From positions 37,359 to 101,358 of the forward strand of contig NZ_NXGB01000009.1 in NCBI RefSeq assembly GCF_002850605.1: 64,000 nt of DNA, given 5' to 3'. Under the pieces are notes generated by a model. That model saw only the letters and a list, made by a program, of their open reading frames with translations, had not been told where the DNA came from and made no database searches. The stretch comes from Pasteurella oralis. Its GTDB lineage: Bacteria; Pseudomonadota; Gammaproteobacteria; Enterobacterales; Pasteurellaceae. The position numbers and the translations under genes were made by a program. Positions 19,062-31,192 of this stretch are shown piece by piece. The stretch's first letter is position 1; each line of letters starts with the position of its first letter.

Positions 19062-19712
19062 ATGAACGCAAAAGAACTGATTGCTCGCCGAGTCGCTTTA
19101 GAATTACGTGATGGTGATGTTGTAAATTTAGGCATCGGCTTACCGACTCAAGTCGTAAATTACTTACCCGAAGGTATCGATATTACTTTACAGTCTGAAA
19201 ATGGATTTTTAGGTTTAGGACCTGTGACGGAAGCCGATCCTAATTTAGTTAATGCTGGAGGTCAGCCTTGTGGCATGCTCTCTGGCGCAGCGATGTTTGA
19301 TAGTGCAACATCATTTGCATTAATTCGTGGTGGTCATGTTGATGCTTGCGTGCTTGGTGGCTTACAAGTAGATGAAGAAGCGAATTTAGCAAACTGGATG
19401 GTGCCCGGAAAAATGGTGCCAGGCATGGGTGGAGCGATGGATCTCGTGACTGGTGCTCGTAAAGTTATTATTGCAATGGAACACTGCGCCAAGGATGGCT
19501 CCTCCAAAGTGTTAAAACGTTGCACATTACCTCTCACAGCAATACATGCAGTACATATGTTAGTCACTGAATTAGCAGTATTCGAATTTATTGATGGAAA
19601 ATTGCACTTAACCGAAATTGCAGAAGGCTATGACGTAGATGCTGTTCGGGCAAAAACTGAAGCGGAATTTGTTGTTTCGCCATTTATCAAAGTTATGCCG
19701 CTAGCACAATAA
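19062..19712 (+). CDS. atoA: Acetate/acetoacetate CoA-transferase, beta subunit
   Basis: A 216-residue beta subunit. The catalytic glutamate that forms the CoA thioester lies in LQSENGFLGLGP (about residue 46). The open frame begins at 19005 inside atoD, but the true start is the ATG at 19062 (MNAKELIARRVA), with AGAGGAA in the end of atoD. Near overlap with atoD implies translational coupling, as expected for equal subunit amounts. Confidence 0.95.
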   Translation: MNAKELIARRVALELRDGDVVNLGIGLPTQVVNYLPEGIDITLQSENGFLGLGPVTEADPNLVNAGGQPCGMLSGAAMFDSATSFALIRGGHVDACVLGGLQVDEEANLANWMVPGKMVPGMGGAMDLVTGARKVIIAMEHCAKDGSSKVLKRCTLPLTAIHAVHMLVTELAVFEFIDGKLHLTEIAEGYDVDAVRAKTEAEFVVSPFIKVMPLAQ

Positions 19713-19721
19713 GGAGATTGT

Positions 19722-21044
19722 ATGATTAGCACTATTTCCAGAGGAATGACGAAGTTTGTCAGCCGTTACTTACCAGATCCACTTATCTTCGCATTACTAC
19801 TGACGCTAATCACCTTTTTTGTCGCGTTGGGTCTTACAGACTCAACGCCTGTACAAATGGTGAAATATTGGGGTGATGGTTTCTGGAATCTACTCGGATT
19901 TGGTATGCAAATGGCATTAATTGTTGTCACAGGTCATGCACTAGCTAGTTCACCACCAATAAAAACTATATTGCGTAACATCGCATCACTTGCTAAAACA
20001 CCAACACAGGGGGTTATGCTGGTTACCTTCTTCAGTGCATTGGCTTGTGTTATTAACTGGGGTTTTGGTTTAGTAGTTGGTGCGATGTTCGCACGTGAAG
20101 TTGCGCGTAGAGTCAAAGGATCTGACTATCCTCTATTAATTGCTTGTGCTTATATTGGTTTTATGTCTTGGGGAGGTGGTTTATCTGGTTCAATGCCATT
20201 ATTAGCCGCAACACCAGGAAATCCAGTTGAACACATTGCAGGACTTATTCCAATTCAAAATACATTATTAACGGGTTTCAATATCTTCATCACACTGGGA
20301 CTCGTCATCTTCTTACCATTCCTGACTAAAATGATGGTGCCTAAGCCAAATGAAGTTGTTATGGTTGATCCAGATCTTTTAAAAGAAGAAGCTGATTACC
20401 AAAAAACCCTTTCGAAAGATGCACCGCCCTCTGAAAAATTGGAAGAAAGCCGTATATTAAGTTGGGTTATTGGCGTATTTGGTATTGGTTACTTAGTCAT
20501 ATACTTCATGGATAAAGGCTTCAATATCACGATCAATACCGTCAATCTCATCTTCTTAGTCGCAGGGGTACTACTACACAAAACACCAATGGCTTATATG
20601 CGTGCAGTCAAAGCCGCAGCAGGTAGCACCGCAGGTATTTTGGTCCAATTCCCATTCTATGCAGGTATCCAGTTAATGATGGAACATTCTGGATTAGGTG
20701 GATTAATCACAGAATTCTTTATCAACGTTTCTACTAAAGAAACTTTCCCATTAATGACGTTCTTCAGCTCTGCATTTATCAACTTTGCTGTGCCCTCAGG
20801 TGGTGGTCACTGGGTAATTCAAGGTCCTTATGTACTTGCAGCAGCACAAGCATTGGATGCGGACTTAGGAAAATCAGTGATGGCAATCGCTTATGGAGAA
20901 CAATGGATGAATATGGCACAACCTTTCTGGGCATTACCAGCACTTGCCATTGCTGGACTAGGTGTGAGAGATATTATGGGCTACTGTATGACTGCGCTCA
21001 TTTTCTCAAGTGTGATATTTATTATTGGATTAACAGTATTTTAA
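19722..21044 (+). CDS. atoE: Short-chain fatty acid transporter
   Basis: A 440-residue inner-membrane protein of the AtoE family with about ten to twelve hydrophobic segments, FVSRYLPDPLIFALLLT at the N-terminus and PSGGGHWVIQGP near residue 360. It probably carries acetoacetate, butyrate or similar acids. It sits nine bases after atoA behind an AAGGAG site. Confidence 0.92.
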   Translation: MISTISRGMTKFVSRYLPDPLIFALLLTLITFFVALGLTDSTPVQMVKYWGDGFWNLLGFGMQMALIVVTGHALASSPPIKTILRNIASLAKTPTQGVMLVTFFSALACVINWGFGLVVGAMFAREVARRVKGSDYPLLIACAYIGFMSWGGGLSGSMPLLAATPGNPVEHIAGLIPIQNTLLTGFNIFITLGLVIFLPFLTKMMVPKPNEVVMVDPDLLKEEADYQKTLSKDAPPSEKLEESRILSWVIGVFGIGYLVIYFMDKGFNITINTVNLIFLVAGVLLHKTPMAYMRAVKAAAGSTAGILVQFPFYAGIQLMMEHSGLGGLITEFFINVSTKETFPLMTFFSSAFINFAVPSGGGHWVIQGPYVLAAAQALDADLGKSVMAIAYGEQWMNMAQPFWALPALAIAGLGVRDIMGYCMTALIFSSVIFIIGLTVF

Positions 21045-21059
21045 AACAAAGGAGAGGTT

Positions 21060-22241
21060 ATGAAAAATGTCGTTATAGCAAGTGCAGTACGCACACCAAT
21101 TGGTAATTTTAATGGAAGTCTATCAAATGTCAGTGCGGTGGAATTAGGAACTATTGCCATTAAGGCAGCAATTGAAAAATCAGGGATTGATATCGCTGCT
21201 GTTGACGAAGTCATCATGGGTCAAGTGTTACAAGCCGGACAAAAACAAAACCCTGCTCGCCAAGCCTTATTGCACAGCGGAATTTCACAAAATGTGACAG
21301 CTTACACTGTGAATAAGGTCTGTGGTTCAGGCTTAAAAACAGTCGCTCTCGCCGCGCAAGCAATTCGTGCAGGCGATGCTAATATCATCGTCGCAGGTGG
21401 TATGGAAAATATGAGCCAAGCCCCTTACTTACTAGATGCTAAAGCACGTTGGGGACATCGTTTAGGCAATGGACAGCTTAATGATGTCATTTTATTAGAT
21501 GCTTTAGTCTGTGCTGAAAACCATTACCATATGGGAATCACTGCTGAAAATGTCGCCAAAAAATATGACATTACACGTGAACAACAAGACACAATGGCAC
21601 TTGAATCACAACGTAGAGCTGTTACCGCAATCGAATCTGGCGCATTTAAAAATGAAATTGTTCCTGTAACTGTTAAAGTGAAACGAAAAGAAATACTTTT
21701 TGATACAGATGAATTCCCAAAAAAAGAAACAACGTTAGAAGGTTTATCAGCTCTTCGTCCCGCATTTGATAAAGAAGGTACAGTGACTGCAGGGAATGCG
21801 TCTGGTATCAATGATGGTGCAGCAGCATTAGTCATTGTTGAAGAAGAAACAGCAAAAGCACTAGGCTTAACTATTTTGGCTCGTATTAAAAGTTATGCAA
21901 GTGGTGGAGTTGCACCAGAAATCATGGGAATGGGTCCAGTACCCGCTTCACAAAAAGCTCTTGCTAAAGCAGGCTTGAGCTTAAATGACATTGACTTGGT
22001 TGAAGCCAATGAAGCTTTTGCCGCACAATTCCTTGCTGTAGGTAAAGAGCTTGGTTTTGATCCAGAAAAAGTCAATGTTAATGGTGGCGCCATTGCATTA
22101 GGTCACCCTGTCGGTACTAGCGGTGCACGCATCCTGGTCACACTTATCCATGCACTACATGCAAGGAACAAAACCTTAGGTTTAGCAACACTGTGTATCG
22201 GTGGCGGTCAAGGTATTGCGATGGTTATTGAGCGCATATAA
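21060..22241 (+). CDS. atoB: Acetyl-CoA acetyltransferase (thiolase)
   Basis: A 393-residue biosynthetic/degradative thiolase. The nucleophile Cys is in NKVCGSGLK (about residue 88), His in [16 protein letters not shown] (about 349) and the second Cys in LCIGGGQG (about 379). It splits acetoacetyl-CoA into two acetyl-CoA. It follows atoE by 15 bases with an AAAGGAGAGG ribosome site and completes the acetoacetate pathway. Confidence 0.95.
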   Translation: MKNVVIASAVRTPIGNFNGSLSNVSAVELGTIAIKAAIEKSGIDIAAVDEVIMGQVLQAGQKQNPARQALLHSGISQNVTAYTVNKVCGSGLKTVALAAQAIRAGDANIIVAGGMENMSQAPYLLDAKARWGHRLGNGQLNDVILLDALVCAENHYHMGITAENVAKKYDITREQQDTMALESQRRAVTAIESGAFKNEIVPVTVKVKRKEILFDTDEFPKKETTLEGLSALRPAFDKEGTVTAGNASGINDGAAALVIVEEETAKALGLTILARIKSYASGGVAPEIMGMGPVPASQKALAKAGLSLNDIDLVEANEAFAAQFLAVGKELGFDPEKVNVNGGAIALGHPVGTSGARILVTLIHALHARNKTLGLATLCIGGGQGIAMVIERI

Positions 22242-22255
22242 CTATATCACCCCAA

Positions 22256-22293
22256 TTGCACCTTATGTATTCGCTTAGGCAGATAAGGTGCAA
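22256..22293 (+). terminator. Hairpin between atoB and the 3-hydroxybutyrate dehydrogenase gene
   Basis: Eleven-base perfect stem TTGCACCTTAT/ATAAGGTGCAA with a 16-base loop. No T run follows (AACTCTC), so it may be a processing or stability element rather than a terminator. Confidence 0.4.
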
Positions 22294-22309
22294 AACTCTC
22301 ATCAAACTC

Positions 22310-22318
22310 ACCGCACTT
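22310..22318 (-). repeat. DNA uptake signal sequence
   Basis: ACCGCACTT in the leader of the dehydrogenase gene. Confidence 0.9.
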
Positions 22319-22357
22319 TTGCGGGTATCATATTCCTATATGGATTCAGGAGTCACT

Positions 22358-23119
22358 ATGTTAAAAAACAAAGTTGCATTAGTTACTGGTGCAGCAAGTG
22401 GTATTGGTCTTGCCGTCAGCCAAACGTTAACACAAGAAGGCATTAACGTAGTTATGGTCGATATCAACGAAACTTTACTGCAAAAACAAGCTGAAAAATT
22501 ACAAGCAACCTATGTTGTTGCGGATTTATCAAAACGCGAATCTTGTAAACTTGCAGTAGATCATGCTGTAAAAACATTTGGCAGTATAGATATTCTAGTC
22601 AATGTTGCAGGCATTCAAACCGTTTCCCCAGTTGAAGATTTCCCAGAAGACAGATGGGATTTCATGATTAACCTCATGCTAACAGCACCATTTTTATTAA
22701 CAAAATACGCTTGGCCATATATGAAAAGAAATCAGTGGGGACGTATCATTAACTTAAATTCTATTCATGGTGTCGTTGCTTCTGAGTTTAAATCTGCTTA
22801 TGTATCTGCCAAACATGGTTTATCAGGCTTGACTAAAACAACGGCGCTTGAAGGTGGACCGTATGGTATTACTGTGAATTCAATCTGTCCTGCCTATGTA
22901 AGAACCCCACTTGTTGACAAACAAATTGCCGATCAAGCCGCTCATCATAATATTTCAGAAACTGATGTCATCAGCAAAATTATGCTACAAAAGGCAGCAG
23001 TGAAACGTTTAATTGAGCCTGCTGATATTGGTGAGTTTGTTAAGTTCCTCTGTTCTGATGCCGCAGCATCTATTTCAGGTTCCTGCTTAACCGTCGACGG
23101 CGGTTGGACGGCAGGCTAA
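22358..23119 (+). CDS. 3-hydroxybutyrate dehydrogenase (short-chain dehydrogenase)
   Basis: A 253-residue short-chain dehydrogenase. The cofactor site is TGAASGIG (residues about 9-16), NVAGIQ is the structural NAG-type motif, the catalytic triad is Ser in NSIHG plus YVSAKHGL, and the C-terminus ISGSCLTVDGGWTAG is typical of D-3-hydroxybutyrate dehydrogenases. The frame is open from 22256, but TTCAGGAG precedes the ATG at 22358. It makes acetoacetate, the substrate of AtoDA upstream. Specificity rests on family and context. Confidence 0.85.
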   Translation: MLKNKVALVTGAASGIGLAVSQTLTQEGINVVMVDINETLLQKQAEKLQATYVVADLSKRESCKLAVDHAVKTFGSIDILVNVAGIQTVSPVEDFPEDRWDFMINLMLTAPFLLTKYAWPYMKRNQWGRIINLNSIHGVVASEFKSAYVSAKHGLSGLTKTTALEGGPYGITVNSICPAYVRTPLVDKQIADQAAHHNISETDVISKIMLQKAAVKRLIEPADIGEFVKFLCSDAAASISGSCLTVDGGWTAG

Positions 23120-23130
23120 TCAAGCACAAC

Positions 23131-23165
23131 TTTAGCCACAATTGTTGTAAACAATTGTGGCTAAA
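23131..23165 (+). other. Perfect 16-bp inverted repeat between dehydrogenase and permease genes
   Basis: TTTAGCCACAATTGTT at 23131-23146 and its exact complement at 23150-23165 are separated by GTA. It forms a very stable hairpin just before the permease ribosome site (AGGGGAA). No T tract follows, so it is not a standard terminator. Confidence 0.75.
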
Positions 23166-23182
23166 TTACATAGGGGAAAACC

Positions 23183-24511
23183 ATGTTCAGTTTATTAGGA
23201 ATTTTTATCGGTTTAGTACTACTGATGTTTTTAGCATTTAGAGGCTATTCCATCGTTTGGATTGCGCCTCTTTGTGCAACAGTTGTTGCTTTTACAGGGG
23301 ATTTAAATGTCTTAGATGCTTACTTAGGCAGCTACATGACAGGCTTAGTTGGATTTGTTAAAGCTTGGTTTCCTGCATTCTTACTCAGTGCCATTTTTGG
23401 TAATTTAATGGATGTAACTGGTGGGGCAAAATCAATTGCGATCTGGTTAACTCGAATGCTAGGCGCCAAAAGTGCTATCGCTTCTATTGTATTAGGTTGT
23501 GCTTTACTTACTTATGGCGGTGTGAGTTTATTTGTTGTCGTTTTTGCAGTTTATCCATTAGCGCTCGCTGTCTTTAAAGAAGCCAATATTACTCGCCGTC
23601 TTATACCAGGTACCATTGCTTGTGGTGCATTTACCTTTACAATGACAGCATTACCCGGCTCTCCACAAATTCAAAACTTAATTCCAACAGCCTACTTCGG
23701 TACAAGTGCAATGGCTGCACCAATTATGGGTACAATTGCAGCAGCAATCTTATTCTTTGGTGGTGTAGCTTATTTAGAAATGCGTCGTAGAAAATATGCA
23801 AAAAATGGAGAATATTTTATTGAACCATTAGTAGAAAATTCTGCTGACGATAATCAAACAAATCTACCCTCAGCTCTATTAGCCATTCTGCCATTAATCA
23901 GTGTCATTGTTGTGCTTAATTTTGTTCCTGAATTAATTGGGCTAAAAAATGGTGATCCTAAAAATATTGTACTTGCCTTACTAGCAGGAATTGCGTTAGT
24001 AATTATCTTGAATTTAAACAAACGCACCACTTTTATTCCAGCAATTGGCAAAGGTACAAATGGTGCTGTAGGTGCCATTATTAATACTGCCGCGGCTGTT
24101 GGTTTTGGTAGCGTCGTACGTATCGCACCGGGTTTTGAACATTTAACAGCAATGATCTTAAACGTACCAGGAAACCCACTTATTTCACTGTCTGTTGCAG
24201 TAAACATCTTAGCTGGCGCAACAGGCTCAGCTTCTGGTGGAATGGGAATCGCACTGGAAGCATTAGGTGAAAAATACCTCGCAATTGCTAAACAAGCGAG
24301 TATTTCACCAGAAGCATTACACCGTATTGCCTCACTCTCTTCAGGTGGTTTAGATACTATGCCACATAATGGCGCAGTATTAACATTATTAAGCAATACG
24401 GGTATGACACACCGCGATTCCTATTTAGAAATCGCGATGACATCATTCATTCTGCCTATTGTTGCAACAATTGTTGTAATTACACTATTCAGCCTGTTTG
24501 GTATTTATTAG
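23183..24511 (+). CDS. GntP-family permease, probable 3-hydroxybutyrate transporter
   Basis: A 442-residue membrane protein of the GntP (gluconate:H+ symporter) superfamily with about twelve hydrophobic segments. FGNLMDVTGGAKSIA (about 74-88), YGGVSLFVVVFAVYPLA (about 113) and SSGGLDTMPHNGAV (about 389) are family motifs. Members next to 3-hydroxybutyrate dehydrogenase genes are annotated as D-beta-hydroxybutyrate permeases, and the neighbour here supports this. Gluconate or another hydroxyacid is the alternative. Confidence 0.8.
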   Translation: MFSLLGIFIGLVLLMFLAFRGYSIVWIAPLCATVVAFTGDLNVLDAYLGSYMTGLVGFVKAWFPAFLLSAIFGNLMDVTGGAKSIAIWLTRMLGAKSAIASIVLGCALLTYGGVSLFVVVFAVYPLALAVFKEANITRRLIPGTIACGAFTFTMTALPGSPQIQNLIPTAYFGTSAMAAPIMGTIAAAILFFGGVAYLEMRRRKYAKNGEYFIEPLVENSADDNQTNLPSALLAILPLISVIVVLNFVPELIGLKNGDPKNIVLALLAGIALVIILNLNKRTTFIPAIGKGTNGAVGAIINTAAAVGFGSVVRIAPGFEHLTAMILNVPGNPLISLSVAVNILAGATGSASGGMGIALEALGEKYLAIAKQASISPEALHRIASLSSGGLDTMPHNGAVLTLLSNTGMTHRDSYLEIAMTSFILPIVATIVVITLFSLFGIY

Positions 24512-24526
24512 TCTTCTTAATGCAAA

Positions 24527-24557
24527 ATACCTGTGTTAACGATGTTTACACAGGTAT
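24527..24557. terminator. Bidirectional hairpin between the permease gene and ribB
   Basis: Ten-base stem ATACCTGTGT/ACACAGGTAT with an 11-base loop between two converging genes. The minus-strand copy ends ATTTTGC; T runs are short on both sides. Confidence 0.6.
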
Positions 24558-24578
24558 CTTCATTAGCTTACGTACAAA

Positions 24579-25223
24579 CTACACATTATATTTTTGACGA
24601 TATGCCACTAAATCTTCAATAGTCACAACAGGAAAACCAAACTTGTGTGCAAAGTCAACAATTTCAGGTGCGCGTGCCATTGAGCCATCATCATTAGTAA
24701 TCTCACAAATAACCCCTGCACCTTTATAACCTGCTAAACGCGCTAAATCTACAGAGGCCTCAGTATGACCACGACGACTTAATACTCCTCCTTCTACAGC
24801 ACGTAATGGAAAAATATGTCCCGGACGACTTAAATCACTTGGTTTTGCGCCATCTGCAACAGCAGCTTTAATTGTCGTCACACGATCTTTAGCTGATACA
24901 CCTGTTGCAACACCTTTTGCTGCTTCAATAGTCACGGTAAATGCCGTCTTATTAACACTTGTATTATCCTGTACCATGGGTGGTAAATCTAACGCTTGAC
25001 ATAATTGGTCTGTTAAGCAGAGGCAAACAATGCCACTACCATAACGAATCAACATGGTCATTTGCTCAGTATTGATCGTTTCTGCTGGGAAAATTAAATC
25101 CCCTTCATTTTCACGATCTTCATCATCTAATACTAAAACGCCATGACCTTGTTTAAAAGCCTCAATAGCAGCAACAACACGCGCTTCTGCGTTACCAAAA
25201 GGAGATAAAATTGACTGATTCAT
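24579..25223 (-). CDS. ribB: 3,4-dihydroxy-2-butanone-4-phosphate synthase
   Basis: A 214-residue enzyme that makes the four-carbon unit of riboflavin from ribulose-5-phosphate. [16 protein letters not shown] (about residues 33-48) carries the acidic metal-binding residues and [15 protein letters not shown] (about 148) the catalytic His. The stand-alone RibB form has no GTP cyclohydrolase fusion. An AAGGAA site precedes the ATG. Expression is controlled by the FMN riboswitch and terminator in the 120-260 base leader. Confidence 0.96.
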   Translation of the reverse strand: MNQSILSPFGNAEARVVAAIEAFKQGHGVLVLDDEDRENEGDLIFPAETINTEQMTMLIRYGSGIVCLCLTDQLCQALDLPPMVQDNTSVNKTAFTVTIEAAKGVATGVSAKDRVTTIKAAVADGAKPSDLSRPGHIFPLRAVEGGVLSRRGHTEASVDLARLAGYKGAGVICEITNDDGSMARAPEIVDFAHKFGFPVVTIEDLVAYRQKYNV

Positions 25224-25310
25224 AGTAAATTCCTTGAAATATAGAGATATTTAGATACCAGAATCAGGGCTGATGAGAAAAATTATGTGGCTAAGAAAAT
25301 CTTAAACAAA

Positions 25311-25340
25311 CAAAAAAGACAGGTTTTGATCACAAAACCT
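25311..25340 (-). terminator. Riboswitch-linked intrinsic terminator of ribB
   Basis: Read on the minus strand: stem AGGTTTTG/CAAAACCT with loop TGAT, then GTCTTTTTTG. It lies directly after the FMN aptamer and about 90 bases before ribB, so FMN binding probably ends transcription here. Confidence 0.85.
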
Positions 25341-25488
25341 GCTTATTCTCTTTCATCCAGACTATACTGTCGGCTTTGGATTTACACCAAATCTGCTGAC
25401 TTTGTTATTTACATAAATAACAAACGCTCGTGGGCTTATGCTAAGGCACTTACCACCGGTAGGGAGTTTCACCCTGCCCTGAGAATGC
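25341..25488 (-). ncRNA. FMN riboswitch (RFN element)
   Basis: The minus strand carries the conserved RFN blocks in order: TTCTCAGGGCAGGG at the 5' end, CTCCCTACCGGTGGTAA, GCCCACGAGCG, a variable hairpin (GTTATTT...AAATAAC), TTTGGTGTAAATCC and AAAGCCGACAGTATAGTC, closing with GGATGAAAGAGAAT that pairs with the start. This is the flavin mononucleotide aptamer that controls riboflavin genes. It accounts for most of the ribB-ubiK gap. Confidence 0.97.
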
Positions 25489-25584
25489 GTGCATAGTATA
25501 ACGCAAACTTAATCTTGAAAAAATGTTTTTATTTGCAACAAGATTACATACAATAGACAAAATTTTCCCTAATATGAGGTCATT

Positions 25585-25836
25585 ATGCTAAATCCTAAAA
25601 AAATAGAGCAAGTTATACAACAAATCCAAGATTCATTACCACAAGGAATTAAAGATTTAGGTCAAGATGCAGAAGCAAAACTTAAGCAAACACTACAAGC
25701 GCAATTATCAAAATTAGATTTAGTGACTCGTGAAGAATTTGATGTACAAACTCAAGTCCTAATGCGTACTCGTGAAAAGCTTGTTGAGCTAGAACAACGT
25801 GTCAATGCACTATTAGAACAAAAGGCATTACCTTAA
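25585..25836 (+). CDS. ubiK: Ubiquinone biosynthesis accessory factor UbiK (YqiC)
   Basis: An 83-residue protein matching UbiK/YqiC: N-terminal [18 protein letters not shown], then [32 protein letters not shown], a trimeric coiled coil. It helps the aerobic coenzyme Q complex at the membrane through interaction with UbiJ. A TATGAGGTCATT ribosome region precedes the ATG. The ubiK-ribB divergent pairing is the same as in E. coli. Confidence 0.93.
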   Translation: MLNPKKIEQVIQQIQDSLPQGIKDLGQDAEAKLKQTLQAQLSKLDLVTREEFDVQTQVLMRTREKLVELEQRVNALLEQKALP

Positions 25837-25861
25837 CTTGCATTGCACATTGCGGAAATCA

Positions 25862-25870
25862 AAGTGCGGT
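25862..25870 (+). repeat. DNA uptake signal sequence
   Basis: AAGTGCGGT between ubiK and nadR. Confidence 0.9.
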
Positions 25871-25908
25871 CTGTTTTGATAAAATTTCTGAATCATTACA
25901 AGGAATAA

Positions 25909-27878
<1,970 letters not shown>

Positions 27879-27967
27879 AGATCATCAATTTACCTTCCTG
27901 TTTCCCGTTCCATTCCAAACAAGAGTACACTGTATCTCATTTGCTTAAAAACAACTTAATTCAAAGA

Positions 27968-27976
27968 AAGTGCGGT
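27968..27976 (+). repeat. DNA uptake signal sequence
   Basis: AAGTGCGGT in the 304-base gap after the phosphoesterase gene. Apart from this and the rplQ terminator the gap shows only AT-rich DNA. Confidence 0.9.
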
Positions 27977-28103
27977 CAACTTTTCGAAAGTTTTACTATA
28001 TTTCTTCAGTTATTAATCTTACTAGCCCTAACTATATTCATAAAATCGGTAGTCTGGTAGTTTAACAATAAATAATGACAAATATAATCCATTGAAACCA
28101 GAA

Positions 28104-28142
28104 CAAAAAAGAAAACCCACTAATTAGAATCAGTGGGTTTTA
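28104..28142. terminator. Terminator of the alpha operon (after rplQ)
   Basis: Ten-base stem AAAACCCACT/AGTGGGTTTT. On the minus strand CTTTTTT follows; on the plus strand TTTTATC follows, so it may serve both directions. Confidence 0.85.
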
Positions 28143-28182
28143 TCTAAAAAATATAAGTTACAAAATCAACTTATCTAAATCA

Positions 28183-28602
<420 letters not shown>

Positions 28603-28613
28603 CTATGACCAAA

Positions 28614-29603
28614 CTAGTCTTCAGCAATACTTGCTGGTGGCCAATTCTCAAGGCGCATACCTAGTGATAAGCCGCGCGAAGCAAGAACATCCTTAATTTC
28701 AGTAAGAGATTTCTTACCGAGATTAGGCGTTTTTAATAACTCAACTTCAGTACGCTGTACTAAATCACCGATATAGTGAATTGTTTCTGCTTTCAAACAG
28801 TTAGCAGAACGAACTGTCAACTCTAAGTCATCAACAGGACGCAACAGAATCGGATCGAATTCTGGTTTTTCTTCCTTAACTTCTGGTTGACGAACATCAC
28901 GCAAATCAACGAATGCATCTAGTTGCTCTGCTAAAATTGTTGCTGCACGACGAATTGCTTCTTCTGGATCAATAGTGCCATTAGTTTCCAACTCAATCAC
29001 TAGCTTATCTAAGTCAGTGCGCTGTTCAACACGCGCTGCCTCAACATTATAAGCAATACGATCAACTGGACTATAACATGCATCTACTAATAGACGACCA
29101 ATTGGTCTTTCTTCATCTTGCGCATGTACTCGGGCTGATGCTGGTACATAGCCTCTACCACGTTGAACACGAATACGCATATTAATTGATGCATTTTCGT
29201 CAGTCAAATGACAGATAACATGCTCAGGATTTACGATTTCAACATCTCCATCATGGGTGATGTCTGCTGCAACAACAGGGCCAATTCCAGATTTGTTTAG
29301 TGTCAGAAATACATCATCTTTATTCTGAACTTTAACCGCTAGGCCTTTTAAGTTTAGAAGTACTTCAAGAATATCTTCCTGAACACCTTCTTTACTGCTG
29401 TATTCGTGCAATACGCCTTCAATTTCTACTTCAGTCACAGCACAACCTGGCATTGAAGATAGAAGAATACGACGCAATGCATTACCTAAAGTGTGGCCGA
29501 ATCCACGCTCTAACGGTTCTAAGATCACTTTAGCATGAGTTGAGCTAATTTGCTCAATATCAACTAAGCGTGGCTTTAAAAATTCTGTAACAGAACCCTG
29601 CAT
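28614..29603 (-). CDS. rpoA: RNA polymerase alpha subunit
   Basis: 329 residues, the same length as E. coli RpoA. The N-terminal domain (1-235) includes [22 protein letters not shown] for dimer formation. The C-terminal domain (about 250-329) has [16 protein letters not shown] and the [17 protein letters not shown] helix that contacts promoter UP elements and activators. It is cotranscribed with rpsD upstream and rplQ downstream. Confidence 0.98.
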   Translation of the reverse strand: MQGSVTEFLKPRLVDIEQISSTHAKVILEPLERGFGHTLGNALRRILLSSMPGCAVTEVEIEGVLHEYSSKEGVQEDILEVLLNLKGLAVKVQNKDDVFLTLNKSGIGPVVAADITHDGDVEIVNPEHVICHLTDENASINMRIRVQRGRGYVPASARVHAQDEERPIGRLLVDACYSPVDRIAYNVEAARVEQRTDLDKLVIELETNGTIDPEEAIRRAATILAEQLDAFVDLRDVRQPEVKEEKPEFDPILLRPVDDLELTVRSANCLKAETIHYIGDLVQRTEVELLKTPNLGKKSLTEIKDVLASRGLSLGMRLENWPPASIAED

Positions 29604-29639
29604 TTTATCCTCTCTTTGCTTCTAAGCTTTAACTATTTA

Positions 29640-30260
29640 TTATTTAGAGTAAAGCTCAACGATCAGATGTTCGTTAATGTCTGCTGATAAATCAGAACGT
29701 TCAGGAACACGTTTGAACACACCTTCCATTTTAGCAGTATCAACTTCTAACCAAGTCGGTTTTTCTCTTTGTTCTGCTAACTCTAATGATGCTTTAATAC
29801 GTGCTTGTTTTTTAGATTTCTCACGAACAGCAACTACATCATTAACTGAAACTTGGAATGATGGGATATTAACAACACGACCATTTACAACAATCGCTTT
29901 ATGACTCACCAATTGGCGAGCTTCAGCGCGAGTTGCAGCAAAGCCCATGCGATAAACAACGTTATCCAATCTACCTTCCAATAATACCAGTAAGTTTTCA
30001 CCAGTATTACCTTTTAAGCGGTTTGCTTCTTTATAATAATTACGGAATTGACGTTCTAAGATACCGTAAATACGACGAACTTTTTGTTTTTCACGTAATT
30101 GACTACCATAGTCAGATAAACGCGGCTTACGGGCACCGTGTTGACCTGGAGCGGTATCAATTTTACATTTTGATTCAATCGCGCGCACACCTGACTTAAG
30201 GAATAAGTCAGTGCCTTCACGACGGCTTAGCTTGAGTTTAGGACCCAAATATCTTGCCAT
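29640..30260 (-). CDS. rpsD: 30S ribosomal protein S4
   Basis: 206 residues with [19 protein letters not shown] and the S4 RNA-binding domain ([30 protein letters not shown]). It lacks the N-terminal zinc cysteines, as in other gammaproteobacteria. It nucleates 30S assembly and, in enteric bacteria, represses the alpha operon by binding the leader before rpsM, which is conserved here (31020-31131). Confidence 0.98.
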   Translation of the reverse strand: MARYLGPKLKLSRREGTDLFLKSGVRAIESKCKIDTAPGQHGARKPRLSDYGSQLREKQKVRRIYGILERQFRNYYKEANRLKGNTGENLLVLLEGRLDNVVYRMGFAATRAEARQLVSHKAIVVNGRVVNIPSFQVSVNDVVAVREKSKKQARIKASLELAEQREKPTWLEVDTAKMEGVFKRVPERSDLSADINEHLIVELYSK

Positions 30261-30289
30261 TTTCTTTCTCCAACTATCCTATGACGCCA

Positions 30290-30685
<396 letters not shown>

Positions 30686-30695
30686 TTACCCCGAC

Positions 30696-31052
30696 TTATT
30701 TCTTGATCGGCTTACGAGGACCCTTACGGGTACGCGCATTAGTTTTAGTACGTTGACCACGTACCGGTAAACCACGACGATGACGTAAACCACGATAACA
30801 ACCTAAGTCTAATAGACGTTTGATGTTTAGTGTTACTTCACGACGTAAGTCACCTTCAACGGTAAATTTACCAACTTCGTCACGCAGTTTATCAATCTGC
30901 TCTTCAGACAATTCGCTGATCTTAACATCTTCAGCAATACCCGTTGCTGCACAAATAGCTTGAGCACGAGTTTTACCAATACCATAAATTGCAGTTAAAG
31001 CGATTACAGTGTGTTTATGATCAGGAATGTTAATGCCTGCAATACGGGCCAC
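30696..31052 (-). CDS. rpsM: 30S ribosomal protein S13 (GTG start)
   Basis: 118 residues with [20 protein letters not shown] and the head-bridge motif [16 protein letters not shown]. The start codon is GTG (31050-31052), preceded by TAGGAGTGCATA, exactly as in the E. coli alpha operon, where the GTG and ribosome site lie inside the S4-bound pseudoknot. It is the first gene of the alpha operon. Confidence 0.98.
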   Translation of the reverse strand: MARIAGINIPDHKHTVIALTAIYGIGKTRAQAICAATGIAEDVKISELSEEQIDKLRDEVGKFTVEGDLRREVTLNIKRLLDLGCYRGLRHRRGLPVRGQRTKTNARTRKGPRKPIKK

Positions 31053-31131
31053 TATGCACTCCTATTATTTAACTAAGTTGACACTTTGATCTTGAAAAGC
31101 CCGTTTTCAGGATACTCAAACAAAGTGTCAA
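31020..31131 (-). ncRNA. Alpha operon leader, S4-binding pseudoknot
   Basis: The minus-strand leader has TTGAGTATCCTGAAAACGGG followed by CTTTTCA, nearly identical to the E. coli alpha leader. The outer stem is a perfect 11-base repeat, TTGACACTTTG (31121-31131) with CAAAGTGTCAA (31078-31088). It ends over the rpsM ribosome site and GTG start. In E. coli S4 binding traps the ribosome here and represses rpsM-rpsK-rpsD-rplQ. Confidence 0.9.
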
Positions 31132-31150
31132 GGACATAAATGAGCTGAGC

Positions 31151-31179
31151 AGTATAACTGCTCAACTGGTTCTTTGCAA
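31151..31179 (-). promoter_or_regulatory. Alpha operon promoter
   Basis: -35 TTGCAA (31174-31179), 17-base spacer, -10 TATACT (31151-31156), read on the minus strand just after the rpmJ stop. Transcription would start near 31144, right before the S4 leader stem. A GAGCAG/CTGCTC hairpin overlaps the -10 and could also act on readthrough from the spc operon. Confidence 0.8.
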
Positions 31180-31192
31180 GAAAAAATATCAA

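Noticed and set aside
23854..24396. A 180-residue open frame on the minus strand
   Set aside because: It mirrors the conserved permease gene; hydrophobic runs come from the complement of membrane codons.
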